64,000 bases of DNA. Source: Anaeromyxobacter diazotrophicus. Its GTDB lineage: Bacteria > Myxococcota > Myxococcia > Myxococcales > Anaeromyxobacteraceae. Positions 7,605-15,418 of the stretch are shown here, piece by piece. The stretch covers positions 1 to 64,000 of the forward strand of contig NZ_BJTG01000014.1 in assembly GCF_013340205.1 (NCBI RefSeq), written 5' to 3'. Below the pieces are notes generated by a model, which did no database searches, was not told the DNA's origin, and saw only the letters and a program-made list of their open reading frames with translations. The translations under genes were made by a program, and so were the position numbers. Numbering within the stretch: position 1 is the stretch's first letter; each line of letters starts with the position of its first letter.

Positions 7605-9230
7605 ATGGTCCTGGCGCGGCGAGCCCTGGCAGGCTTCTGGTGCGCGGCCGTCCTGGCCGCCTGCAGCGGCGGCTCACACCCGTCCTCGCCGGCCTCGACC
7701 GGCGGCGGCGCCCCGGACGACGGCGGCGTCACCGCCACGGGCGCGGACGGCGGCGCCGCGGACGGAGGGACGCCGGACGCAGGGTCCCCCGACGCCGGCG
7801 CGCCGGACGCGGGCACCGACGGCGGGACCGCGCTCACGCCTCCGTTCACGAAGGACGGCTGGACCTTCTACGGTACGGCCCAGGGGCTCTCGCGCGACGT
7901 GAACGACGCCTCCGCCGACGAGGGCGGCAACGTCTACGTGGCGGGCGGCGACGCCCTCTACGCCAAGCGGCGCGGCGACGCCGCGTTCCAGCGCTACGAC
8001 GCGGCCGCCTCCGGGCTCACGCAGAACTGCTACGCCGGCCTCCCGGCCGAGTCGGACCCTGCCTTTCCCGCCGCCATCAACCGCGTCCATCCGGCCCCGC
8101 CCGGCGCGCCCCGGCTCTGCCCGGTGGTCTCGGTGGCGGGCGCCGCGCCCGGGACGGCGGTGGTGGGCCTCAAGGGCATCGGCACCGACGAGGACCTCGA
8201 CGCCGACTGGGCGCAGGACTCGGGCGGCGCCGACCTCGTCCAGTTCGACGGCGCGAAGCTCTCCCGCACCCGGCACCTCTTCCTCGCCTCGCCGCCCCAG
8301 ACCGTCTGCGTCGCGCCGGACGCGAGCGGCCGCCTCGTCGAGAGCCGCGCCACCTCCTGCCCCAACCCGCCCGATCCCTTCTTCTGGCAGGTCGGGCGCC
8401 GCAAGCTGCGCCAGGTCCTCCGCATCGCGGTGAACCACCAGGCGGGCACGCCGCTCTACGGCGACGCTTTCCTGGGCGGCACCCACGCCAGCATCACCGC
8501 CTACCTCCACGACTCCGCGGCGCGCGGCCTCCGCGACCGCACCGCCGGGCAGCCGGCGAAGTGGGCCGACGCGAAGGACGTGTGGGAGCACGACCACCCC
8601 GCGTTCTGGTCGAACACGCGCAACGCCTTCCTCACCGGCTACACGCACGCCGTCGCGGTCGACCCGCGGAGCGGCACGCCCTGGTGCTCGAACGGCTTCC
8701 GCACCGCCTGGCTCAGGGGGTACGGCGCCGACCTGCACGACGACGTGTGGTGGCTCGAGCCGGAGACCGCCGCGAACCCGCTCTGGTACGACTTCTGGCC
8801 CGACAACGCCGTCCCCACGGAGTCGATCGACGACAACGTCGAGTCCCTCGCCTTCTGCGACGACGGGACGCTCTGGATCGGCTCCTCCGCGCACGGCCTC
8901 GCCCGGCGCGATCCCGGCGGCGGCGTGACGTACCTCTCCTTGCCCGACCCCGGCACGCACGGCGACAGCGTGTACGCCGTCGCCTGCGACCCGAGCGACC
9001 AGTCCGTGTGGATCGGGCTCGGCTGGGGCGGCCTCCTGCGCTGGCGCGACGGCCAGTTCACCGCGCTCGATCCGGCGGGCCTGCCCGACTTCGCGCGGCA
9101 GCCGGTGCGCTCGATCCAGATCGACCGCTGGTCGAATCCACGCATCGTGTACGCCGCCTTCATGGCCAGCGCGGACGCGAGCGGCGCCATCTCGGCCGGC
9201 GGCGGCGTGGCGGCCTACGCGGGCCCGTGA
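7605..9230 (+). CDS. Lipoprotein with beta-propeller-like domain (paralogue 1)
   Basis: 541 residues. The lipobox VLAAC ends at about Cys20, followed by a low-complexity linker rich in Pro-Asp-Ala-Gly (about residues 30-80) typical of myxobacterial surface lipoproteins. The remaining ~460 residues show repeated blade-like motifs (DEGGNVYVAGGDALYA, DDGTLWIGSSAHGLARRD, QSVWIGLGWGGLLRW, VAAYAG) as in two-component-regulator-type or WD-like propellers. There are conserved Cys and a WEHDHPAFW segment. GGGGAGAGG precedes the ATG. It lies directly upstream of a paralogue with the same layout. Likely exported and membrane anchored; ligand unknown. Confidence 0.75.
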   Translation: MVLARRALAGFWCAAVLAACSGGSHPSSPASTGGGAPDDGGVTATGADGGAADGGTPDAGSPDAGAPDAGTDGGTALTPPFTKDGWTFYGTAQGLSRDVNDASADEGGNVYVAGGDALYAKRRGDAAFQRYDAAASGLTQNCYAGLPAESDPAFPAAINRVHPAPPGAPRLCPVVSVAGAAPGTAVVGLKGIGTDEDLDADWAQDSGGADLVQFDGAKLSRTRHLFLASPPQTVCVAPDASGRLVESRATSCPNPPDPFFWQVGRRKLRQVLRIAVNHQAGTPLYGDAFLGGTHASITAYLHDSAARGLRDRTAGQPAKWADAKDVWEHDHPAFWSNTRNAFLTGYTHAVAVDPRSGTPWCSNGFRTAWLRGYGADLHDDVWWLEPETAANPLWYDFWPDNAVPTESIDDNVESLAFCDDGTLWIGSSAHGLARRDPGGGVTYLSLPDPGTHGDSVYAVACDPSDQSVWIGLGWGGLLRWRDGQFTALDPAGLPDFARQPVRSIQIDRWSNPRIVYAAFMASADASGAISAGGGVAAYAGP

Positions 9231-9259
9231 GGGCGTCTCGGGCGGGCGGCTCCCGATCG

Positions 9260-9296
9260 CAGGCCTGGCGCCCGCCAGGGCGCGCTCCCACCGTTC
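9260..9296 (+). promoter_or_regulatory. Upstream element shared by the tandem lipoprotein genes (copy 2)
   Basis: It contains the 7-bp perfect inverted repeat CCTGGCG-CC-CGCCAGG (9264-9279) followed by CGCTCCCACC, about 30 nt before the second lipoprotein ATG. It aligns with 7532-7568 apart from a 3-nt gap. Confidence 0.4.
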
Positions 9297-9326
9297 GTCG
9301 AGGTGGTGAGCAGGCGGGAGGCCGGC

Positions 9327-11054
9327 ATGGCGAGGGGTGGGTGGGCGATGAAGGTGGCGCTGGGGCTGTCGCTCGCGGCGTGCGCCGGGAAGCAGGAGCA
9401 GGTGAGCGTGCCGCCGGACGCCGGCCCGCTCGCCGGCTCGGACGCGGGCGCCAGCGACGGCGGCGCCGACCCGGACGGCGGGGGCGGCGCGGTGGCCGCC
9501 GCGGGCAGCGGCGCGGGCGATGGCGGGGCGGACGCCGGCGCTCCCGACGCCGGCACGGGCACCCCGGACGCCGGCACCCCCGACGCCGGCGTGACGCTGG
9601 CGCCGCCGGTCACGCTCGACGGCTGGACCTTCTACGGCGCGCAGCAGGGGCTGCCCGCGGAGACCTACGACGTCTCCGCCGACGAGGGCGGGAACGTCTA
9701 CGTGGCGGGCGGCGACGCCGTGTACGCGAAGGCGCCCGCGGCCGCGCTCGCCCCGGCGAAGGACACCTTCGCGCGCTTCGACGCCGCCGCCGCCGGGCTG
9801 ACGCAGAACTGCTTCCAGGGGCTCGATCCCTTCACCGCGACGGAGGCGGACCTCGACCGCACCGCCCACCCCCAGCCCCCCGGCGCCCCGGCCCTGTGCC
9901 GGATCGTCTCGGTCGGCGGCGCGGCCGCGGGTAAGGCGATCGCCGGGTTCTGGGCGTACGGCACCGACGGCGACCTCAACGCGGAGTGGGCGAAGGACTC
10001 GGGCGGCCTCGACGTGCTGGCGTTCGACGCCGCGGCGGGCAAGCTCACGCGGACCCGCCACGTGTACGTCGCGACCGCGCCCGGGGTCATCTGCGGCGCC
10101 TTCGAGCAGACCTCGACGCCCAGCGCGACCCCGACCTGCCAGCCCTGGGACGAGTTCATGCTGTACGGCCGTCGCAAGCTGCACCGGGTCTACCGGATCG
10201 CCGTGAACCACCACCCGGGCACGCCCCAGTACGGCGACGTGTGGATGGGCGGCACGCACGTCACCCTGTCCGCCTTCTTCAACGACCAGGCCGAGGCGCG
10301 CGGCTGGTACGGGAACGGCTACATCCGGAGCTGCCCCTCCGCGCACGGCGCCGACCCGGCGGTCTGCCCCAAGTTCGCGGACCCGGTGACCGGCGCCTGG
10401 AACGTCTTCGAGCACGAGCACCCGGCCTTCAACGGGACGACCTACCCCGACGGCGTGGTGAAGGGCCCGGCTCAGACCGGCGAGACCTGGGCGATCGCCC
10501 TCGCGCCGTCCGGGCAGCCCTGGGCGCACAACGGGCTGCGGCTCGGCGGGATGCGCGGCGACACCTCGAACCTCGGGATCGGCGTCGCGATGGACTGGAA
10601 CCTCGTCTTCGACCTGTGGCCCGACGACCCGAAGGCGGACCCGACGGTGCTGACGCAGCCGGCGGACGACGACGTGCAGGCGATGGCGTTCTGCCCCGAC
10701 GGCGCGCTGTGGGTGGGCTCCCGGACGCACGGCCTCGCGCGCGTCAGCACCAGCGACGGCAGCCTGGCCGCCTACGGCCTCCCCGGCGGCGGCCAGAACG
10801 TGTGGGCGCTGGCGTGCGACCGCCGCGACCAGCTCTGGATCAGCACCGACTGGGGCGAGATCGTCCGCTACGACACGCACGCCGGGGCGTGGTCCCTGCC
10901 GCTGGCGGCGAAGGCCGGGGTCCCGGAGCTGGCGCACCACGTCGCCTGGAGCATCCAGGTCGACGACTGGTCGCAGCCGAACCCGGTGGTCTACTTCGCC
11001 ATGCGCTCGCTCCACGGCGCGCCGGGCGGCGTGGTGGCCTACGCGGGGCCGTGA
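9327..11054 (+). CDS. Lipoprotein with beta-propeller-like domain (paralogue 2)
   Basis: 575 residues. The ATG at 9327 has GGGAGG 5 nt upstream, which favours it over the GTG at 9303. The signal ends in SLAAC, then an Asp-Ala-Gly/Pro linker to about residue 90. The exported domain is a clear paralogue of the preceding gene: GWTFYGAQQGLPAETYD, DEGGNVYVAGGDAVYA, GRRKLHRVYRIAVNHHPGTP, WVGSRTHGLARV and a C-terminal VVAYAGP. It differs by a ~35-residue insert around ARGWYGNGYIRSCPSAHG, with an added Cys pair. Tandem duplication is evident. Function unknown; surface location is inferred from the lipobox. Confidence 0.75.
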   Translation: MARGGWAMKVALGLSLAACAGKQEQVSVPPDAGPLAGSDAGASDGGADPDGGGGAVAAAGSGAGDGGADAGAPDAGTGTPDAGTPDAGVTLAPPVTLDGWTFYGAQQGLPAETYDVSADEGGNVYVAGGDAVYAKAPAAALAPAKDTFARFDAAAAGLTQNCFQGLDPFTATEADLDRTAHPQPPGAPALCRIVSVGGAAAGKAIAGFWAYGTDGDLNAEWAKDSGGLDVLAFDAAAGKLTRTRHVYVATAPGVICGAFEQTSTPSATPTCQPWDEFMLYGRRKLHRVYRIAVNHHPGTPQYGDVWMGGTHVTLSAFFNDQAEARGWYGNGYIRSCPSAHGADPAVCPKFADPVTGAWNVFEHEHPAFNGTTYPDGVVKGPAQTGETWAIALAPSGQPWAHNGLRLGGMRGDTSNLGIGVAMDWNLVFDLWPDDPKADPTVLTQPADDDVQAMAFCPDGALWVGSRTHGLARVSTSDGSLAAYGLPGGGQNVWALACDRRDQLWISTDWGEIVRYDTHAGAWSLPLAAKAGVPELAHHVAWSIQVDDWSQPNPVVYFAMRSLHGAPGGVVAYAGP

Positions 11055-11069
11055 CGGCCGCCGCGGCGG

Positions 11070-11771
11070 CTAGGTGTACTCGCGCTCGATCACCTCGCCC
11101 GGCCGCGCCGGGCCGGTGAGGAGCGCGAGGGCGTCGGTGAGGATGCGCTTCTGCAGCTCGGGCGCGTTGGGCTTGCCGAGCGAGTGGCCGGCCACGAAGC
11201 CGCGCGGGCAGAGCGCCCGCGGCGGCCGGGCCTGCGCGCTCTCCTCCGGCTCGACGGTGATGACGACGGTGGGGATGCCGATCAGCTCGATCATCCGCTG
11301 CACGGTGACCACCGTGCGGTGGCAGAGGCGTCAACCGCCGGTGAGCAGCACGGCGCTGGGCCGGGTGCGGTCGATCTCGCGCACGAGCTGCGGCAGCGTC
11401 TTCTCGCGCAGGTCGCGCAGCGCCATGCTGAACCCGAGCGAGAAGTGCTGCTCGGTGAGGCCACCGATGCGCTTCTCGTGGGCGAGCTCCCGCATCCGGT
11501 CGATGGGGAAGATGCAGTTGATGTCCTGGTCGGCGCAGGCGTGATCGTAGTGCGCGTCGTCGAAGGTGAGGTCCGCGCCCGCGGCCTCGCCGGAGATCAC
11601 GCGGTAGCTCGCGTCCCCCTCCACCTGGAAGGGGGCGTCCCTCTTCTCGCGGACGCCCGCGGTGGAGACGAGGCAGATGGTCGCCTCCTCCAGCTTCCCC
11701 GCGAAGGGGGTGTACGGGACGCAGTACCGCGACAGCTCGAGGGGCTTCCCTTCGGTCTTCTCGGTCGCCAT
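11070..11771 (-). CDS. GrdB-like selenoprotein (UGA = Sec147)
   Basis: 233 residues when the in-frame UGA at 11331-11333 is read as selenocysteine. The sequence around it is LLTGG-U-RLCHRTVVTVQRM, giving the U-x-x-C redox motif of the glycine/betaine/sarcosine/D-proline reductase selenoprotein B family. Up- and downstream parts are in the same frame and continuous in family character (SRYCVPYTPFAGKLEEATI before it; IGIPTVVITVEP after it). A hairpin with a GGUC loop follows the UGA. The ATG at 11771 has GGAG upstream. The gene lies 27 nt after a peroxiredoxin-like selenoprotein gene on the same strand. Without a PrdA/GrdA partner nearby, the substrate is unknown; an orphan redox role is more likely than amino-acid reduction. 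Confidence 0.85.
11300..11317 (-). promoter_or_regulatory. bSECIS hairpin of the GrdB-like gene
   Basis: Starting 13 nt after the UGA, the minus strand reads GCACGGU-GGUC-ACCGUGC: a perfect 7-bp stem with a GGUC apical loop. That loop matches the GGUC of the Escherichia coli fdhF element, and the loop sits 21-24 nt after the UGA, within the usual range. Confidence 0.85.
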
Positions 11772-11798
11772 CGAGAGCTCCTCGAGCCGCACGGCCCG

Positions 11799-12299
11799 CT
11801 ACTTCAGCTTGTCGAGCGCCGCCATGATCTTGTCGGTGGGCGGCTGCTGCGAGATGTCGTGGATGTCGATGTAGGCAACCTTCCCCTGCTTGTCGACGAC
11901 GAAGATCGCCCGCTCCACCAGCCCGTCGCCCCGGAGCACGCCGTACTGGGCGGCGACGAAGCCGTACGGCCAGTTGTCCGCCAGGAGGGGGTACGACAGC
12001 CCGCCGAGGGACTTGGCCCAGGCTTCCTGCGCGTGGACGAGATCCGTGCTGATGCCCAGAACCTGGGCATTGCGCCGCTCGAACTCGGAGGAATCCTCCT
12101 CGTACGAGGGCATCTGCACGGTTCAGACGGGGGTGAAGCTGGCCGGGAAGAAGGCCAGCATGACGTTCTTCTTGCCGCGGTAGTCCGAGAGGCGGACCTT
12201 CTTCTTCGGGCCTCCCTTGCCAGCCGTGTCGCCGGTGGCCGGGAGCTCGAAATCCGGCGCCTCGTCGCCGATCGCGAGCTTCCAGATCGCTTTCGCCAT
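11799..12299 (-). CDS. Peroxiredoxin-like selenoprotein (UGA = Sec59)
   Basis: 166 residues with readthrough. The N-terminal part (GDEAPDFELPATGD, LSDYRGKKNVMLAFFPASFTPV) is a typical AhpC/TSA thioredoxin fold. The UGA at 12123-12125 falls exactly where the peroxidatic Cys stands in F-T-P-V-C-T, and the frame continues as TVQMPSYEEDSSEF, then LGISTDLVHAQEAWAKSL and AIFVVDKQGKVAYIDIHD. The ATG at 12299 has GGAGGAG upstream. It should reduce hydroperoxides with Sec as the attacking residue. No second resolving Cys is seen, so a 1-Cys type mechanism or an external partner is likely. First gene of a two-gene operon with the GrdB-like gene. Confidence 0.88.
12088..12101 (-). promoter_or_regulatory. 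bSECIS hairpin of the peroxiredoxin-like gene
   Basis: Starting 21 nt after the UGA, the RNA reads GAGGA-GGAU-UCCUC, a 5-bp stem with a GG-starting loop. The stem can be extended by UCG (12105-12107) pairing with CGA (12085-12087) across a 3-nt bulge. The loop lies 27-30 nt from the UGA, within the accepted range. Confidence 0.7.
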
Positions 12300-12332
12300 C
12301 AGGTGCTCCTCCGCATGTGGGTGGGGACTGAC

Positions 12333-12363
12333 CGTGACGGTAAGGAGCGTGACGCACCGTGAC
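12333..12363. promoter_or_regulatory. CGTGAC repeats between the selenoprotein operon and xre gene
   Basis: CGTGAC occurs at 12333-12338, 12349-12354 and 12358-12363. The block is in the 136-bp divergent region upstream of both the selenoprotein operon and the small Xre regulator, a natural place for an operator. Binding is inference. Confidence 0.35.
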
Positions 12364-12435
12364 CATCCGACTTCACACCCGAACCCTAAAAGGTCGATGC
12401 GCACCGCCCGTACGCTCTGCTAAAGCCCGGCCACA

Positions 12436-12645
12436 ATGGATCTGCTGACCCGCTTCGCTGGCAACGTCCGGCGCCTTCGCGCGAAGAAGAAGCTCTCGCA
12501 GAAGTCGCTTGCCGACAAGGTCGGCATCTCGGTGTCCTACGTCTCGATGCTCGAGCGCGGCCAGCGATCGCCGCCGCTCGAGACCGTCGAGAAGATGGCG
12601 AAGGCGCTCGGCGTCACGCCGTCGAACCTGCTCGGCGGCAAGTAG
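12436..12645 (+). CDS. Small Xre-family regulator
   Basis: 69 residues consisting of a single helix-turn-helix: FAGNVRRLRAKKKLSQKSLA, DKVGISVSYVSMLERGQRSP, and LETVEKMAKALGVTPSNLL. This is the Cro/C1-type fold, with the QKSLADKVGISVSYVS recognition unit and the ERGQRSP turn. No ligand or dimerisation domain is present, so it probably acts as a dimer through its last helix. There is no ribosome binding site before the ATG, so translation may be leaderless. It is divergent from the selenoprotein operon, which it could regulate; it resembles free-standing Xre proteins of many genomes, so the role is not certain. Confidence 0.85.
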   Translation: MDLLTRFAGNVRRLRAKKKLSQKSLADKVGISVSYVSMLERGQRSPPLETVEKMAKALGVTPSNLLGGK

Positions 12646-12753
12646 GCGGCGCGGCGCCCGCGCTTGTGCGGGCCGGGCCGTCTCTGCGACACTGGCGGGC
12701 CGCCTCCGCGGCCGGAATGGCGCCGGCGCGCGGAGCGTTTCCCGGCCTGAACG

Positions 12754-13572
12754 ATGGCGCTCACTCGGCGAGACTTCCTGAAGGGCGCGGCGGCGCTGGC
12801 CGTCGCCGGCGGGGCCGCGCCCGCCGCCGCGGCCACCGAGCCGACCCGCAGCGAGGCCCGGGCGTTCGCGGTGGAGGGGCTCGATCCCGCCCACGCCGGC
12901 CTGCGGGTGGTGCAGCTCTCCGACCTCCACGTCGGCGCGCGCACGCCGCGCGAGCGCATCCGCGACGCCATCGACCGCGCCAACGCCTTCGATCCCGACC
13001 TCGTCGTCCTCACCGGCGACTACCTCTGCCGCGAGCGGCGCGGCGTCGGCCTCATGCGCGAGCAGCTGGGCGGGCTCCTCGCGCCCACCGTGGCGGTGCT
13101 CGGCAACCACGACCACTGGGTGGACGCCCGCGGCGCCACGCGCGCGCTGCAGGCGCTCGGCTACGCGGTGCTCCGCAACCAGAACACCACCCTGCAGCTG
13201 CGCGGCGCGCCCTTCACCGTCATCGGCGTGGACGACCGGCTCACCGGCCAGGCGCGGCCCGAGGAGGCGCTGCGGGGGGCCGAGCCCGGCTCGCGCCTCG
13301 TGCTCGCGCATGGGCCTCGCACCGCCGACGACCTCCGGGGCGCCGGGCTGCCGCTCCTCTGCTTGTCCGGACACACCCACGGCGGCCAGTGGCACGTCCC
13401 CGGGCTCACGCCGTTCATGCTGCGCACGCTCGCGCACGAGCCCTACGAGCGCGGGCTCTACCGCCTCGGCGCGGTGCAGCTCTACGTGAACCGCGGGATC
13501 GGCAACTCGGCACTGCGGCTCCGGATCGACTCGGATCCGGAGGTCACGCTCGCCACGCTGCGCCCGGCCTGA
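12754..13572 (+). CDS. Exported metallophosphoesterase (Tat signal)
   Basis: 272 residues. A twin-arginine signal TRRDFLKGAAALAVAGGAA opens the protein. The calcineurin-like metal ligands are present in order: QLSDLHVG (D, H), VLTGDYL (D), VLGNHDHW (N, H), VLAHGP (H) and LSGHTHGGQW (H, H). The family (YaeI/YkuE-like) acts on lipid-linked or nucleotide phosphates at the outer face of the membrane; the exact substrate cannot be read. The Tat signal fits co-factor loading in the cytoplasm before export. It stands as a single gene between the Xre and aldehyde dehydrogenase genes. Confidence 0.9.
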   Translation: MALTRRDFLKGAAALAVAGGAAPAAAATEPTRSEARAFAVEGLDPAHAGLRVVQLSDLHVGARTPRERIRDAIDRANAFDPDLVVLTGDYLCRERRGVGLMREQLGGLLAPTVAVLGNHDHWVDARGATRALQALGYAVLRNQNTTLQLRGAPFTVIGVDDRLTGQARPEEALRGAEPGSRLVLAHGPRTADDLRGAGLPLLCLSGHTHGGQWHVPGLTPFMLRTLAHEPYERGLYRLGAVQLYVNRGIGNSALRLRIDSDPEVTLATLRPA

Positions 13573-13665
13573 CCCGCCGCCGCCCCCGCGCCCCCGCCGC
13601 GGCACCGAAATGTCCCGTGCCGGCGGGCCCCGCGCGCTCTACGCTCTCGGACCGAGAGGTGCGCG

Positions 13666-15378
13666 ATGCCCGCTGCCGTGGAGATCCCGAAGCCCACCGA
13701 GCGCGCCCGGCTCGACGAGGCGCTGCAGCGGCTGCGCGAGGGGGCGTCGCGCTGGGCGAGGCGCCCGCTGGCGGCCCGCATCGCGCTCGCCCGCGACCTC
13801 CACCGCGGCGCCGCCGCCATCGCCGAGCGGGCGGTCGCCGCCGCCTGTGCCGCCAAGGGCCTGCAGCCGGGCACGCCGCAGGAGGGAGAGGAGTGGCTCG
13901 CCTCGCCCTACGCCACGCTGCGCTTCCTGCGCCAGACCGTCCGCTCGCTCGTCATGCTGGAGCGCAACGGCAACACGCCGGTGGGCCAGACCGGCGAGAC
14001 CGCCGACGGCCGCCTCACCGTCCGCGTCTTCCCCGCCAACCGGCTGGACGCGCTCCTCTACGCCGGGATCCGCGGCGACGTGCACCTCGAGGCGGGCGTG
14101 GACGAGGACGAGATGAACCGCTCGCGGGCGCGCTTCCACAAGGCGCCCGACCACGACGGGAAGGTCTGCCTCGTGCTCGGCGCGGGCAACGTGAACTCGA
14201 TCCCGGCCGCCGACGTGGTCACGAAGCTCTTCAACGAGGGCAAGGTCTGCCTGCTCAAGATGAACCCGGTGAACGCGTACCTGGGGCCGCTGCTCGAGGA
14301 GGCGTTCGCGGGCGCCATCGCGGCCGGGTTCCTCGCCGTCGTGTACGGCGGCGCCGAGGAGGGGGCCTACCTCGCCCAGCACCCCGCGGTGGACGAGCTG
14401 CACATCACCGGCTCGAACCGCACCCACGACCTCCTGGTGTGGGGCCCCCCGGGCCCGGAGCGGGCGGAGCGCATGGCGCGCGGCGCCCCGCTGCTCCAGA
14501 AGCCCATCTCCAGCGAGCTCGGGAACGTCACGCCCATCCTGGTGGTGCCCGGCTCCTGGTCCGAGCGCGAGCTGGCCTACCAGGCCGACGGGGTCGCCGG
14601 GATGGTGACGCACAACGCCTCGTTCAACTGCATCGCCGGCAAGATGCTGGTCCTGCCGCGCGGCTGGAAGCTGCGCGACCGCTTCCTCGAGCTCGTGCTG
14701 CAGAAGCTGGCGCTCACCCCGGCGCGCCGCGCCTGGTACCCGGGCGCCGAGGAGCGCTACCAGGCCCTCACCGAGGGCCGCGACGAGCTCCGCCGGCTGG
14801 GCGGCGGCGAGCACACCCTCCCCTGGACCCTGCTCCCGGGGCTCGACCCGGACGACCCGGCCGAGCCGGCCTTCACCACCGAGCCGTTCTGCTCGATCCT
14901 CTCCGAGACGCAGGTGGGGAGCGACGATCCGGTCGAGTACCTCGACCAGGCGGTGCGGTTCTGCAACGAGCGGCTGTGGGGCACGCTCAGCGCCGCGGTG
15001 CTGGTGAGCGCGCGCTCGCAGCTCGACCGGACGGTCTCGGCGGCGGTGGAGCGCGCCGTGCGCGGGCTGCGCTACGGCTCGGTGTGCGTGAACCTGTGGC
15101 CGGGGCTCGCCTACACCACCGGGACCGGCCCCTGGGGCGCGTTCCCCGGCTCGACCCTCACCGGCATCCAGAGCGGGCGCGGGTTCGTCCACAACACCCG
15201 CATGCTCGAGCACGTCGAGAAGCTGGTGCTGCGCGGCCCGGCCTGGAGCCCCGTGAAGCTGCCGTACGTGCCGAGCCACAAGACCGCCCACGCGCTCGGC
15301 CGCCGCCTCGCGGCGCTCGAGGCGGACGGGCACTGGCGGCACGTCCCGGGCATCGTCGCGGCGGCGCTGCGCGGCTGA
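13666..15378 (+). CDS. Aldehyde dehydrogenase family protein
   Basis: 570 residues, longer than the usual ~480-500. The catalytic cysteine is C322 in THNASFNCIAGKMLVLP and the general base is E284 in SSELGNVTPILVVPG. The nucleotide-binding region shows VCLVLGAGNVNSIPAADVVTK and VDELHITGSNRTHD. It belongs to the NAD(P)-dependent aldehyde dehydrogenase superfamily, but the spacing around E284 and the long N-terminal region are atypical and the substrate is unknown. GAGAGG precedes the ATG. Monocistronic; a strong hairpin separates it from the convergent M13 peptidase gene. Confidence 0.85.
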   Translation: MPAAVEIPKPTERARLDEALQRLREGASRWARRPLAARIALARDLHRGAAAIAERAVAAACAAKGLQPGTPQEGEEWLASPYATLRFLRQTVRSLVMLERNGNTPVGQTGETADGRLTVRVFPANRLDALLYAGIRGDVHLEAGVDEDEMNRSRARFHKAPDHDGKVCLVLGAGNVNSIPAADVVTKLFNEGKVCLLKMNPVNAYLGPLLEEAFAGAIAAGFLAVVYGGAEEGAYLAQHPAVDELHITGSNRTHDLLVWGPPGPERAERMARGAPLLQKPISSELGNVTPILVVPGSWSERELAYQADGVAGMVTHNASFNCIAGKMLVLPRGWKLRDRFLELVLQKLALTPARRAWYPGAEERYQALTEGRDELRRLGGGEHTLPWTLLPGLDPDDPAEPAFTTEPFCSILSETQVGSDDPVEYLDQAVRFCNERLWGTLSAAVLVSARSQLDRTVSAAVERAVRGLRYGSVCVNLWPGLAYTTGTGPWGAFPGSTLTGIQSGRGFVHNTRMLEHVEKLVLRGPAWSPVKLPYVPSHKTAHALGRRLAALEADGHWRHVPGIVAAALRG

Positions 15379-15382
15379 GGCG

Positions 15383-15407
15383 CGCCGGCGGCGCACGGCC
15401 GCCGGCG
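15383..15407. terminator. Bidirectional hairpin between convergent genes
   Basis: CGCCGGCGGC (15383-15392) pairs with GCCGCCGGCG (15398-15407) around GCACG. It is 5 nt past the aldehyde dehydrogenase stop and 12 nt past the M13 peptidase stop on the other strand. No U-run. Confidence 0.5.
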
Positions 15408-15418
15408 GCGCCCCGCGG

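Noticed and set aside
7674-11015. Very long minus-strand open frame opposite the two lipoprotein genes
   Set aside because: The composition is Arg/Gly/Val-rich without domains, and the plus strand carries clear lipoboxes and conserved paralogous domains. It is a GC-rich shadow frame.
11070-12299. Reading both UGA-interrupted genes as frameshifted or nonsense pseudogenes
   Set aside because: Both UGAs fall precisely at the catalytic residue, and each has a suitable hairpin; random decay would not do this twice in neighbouring genes.
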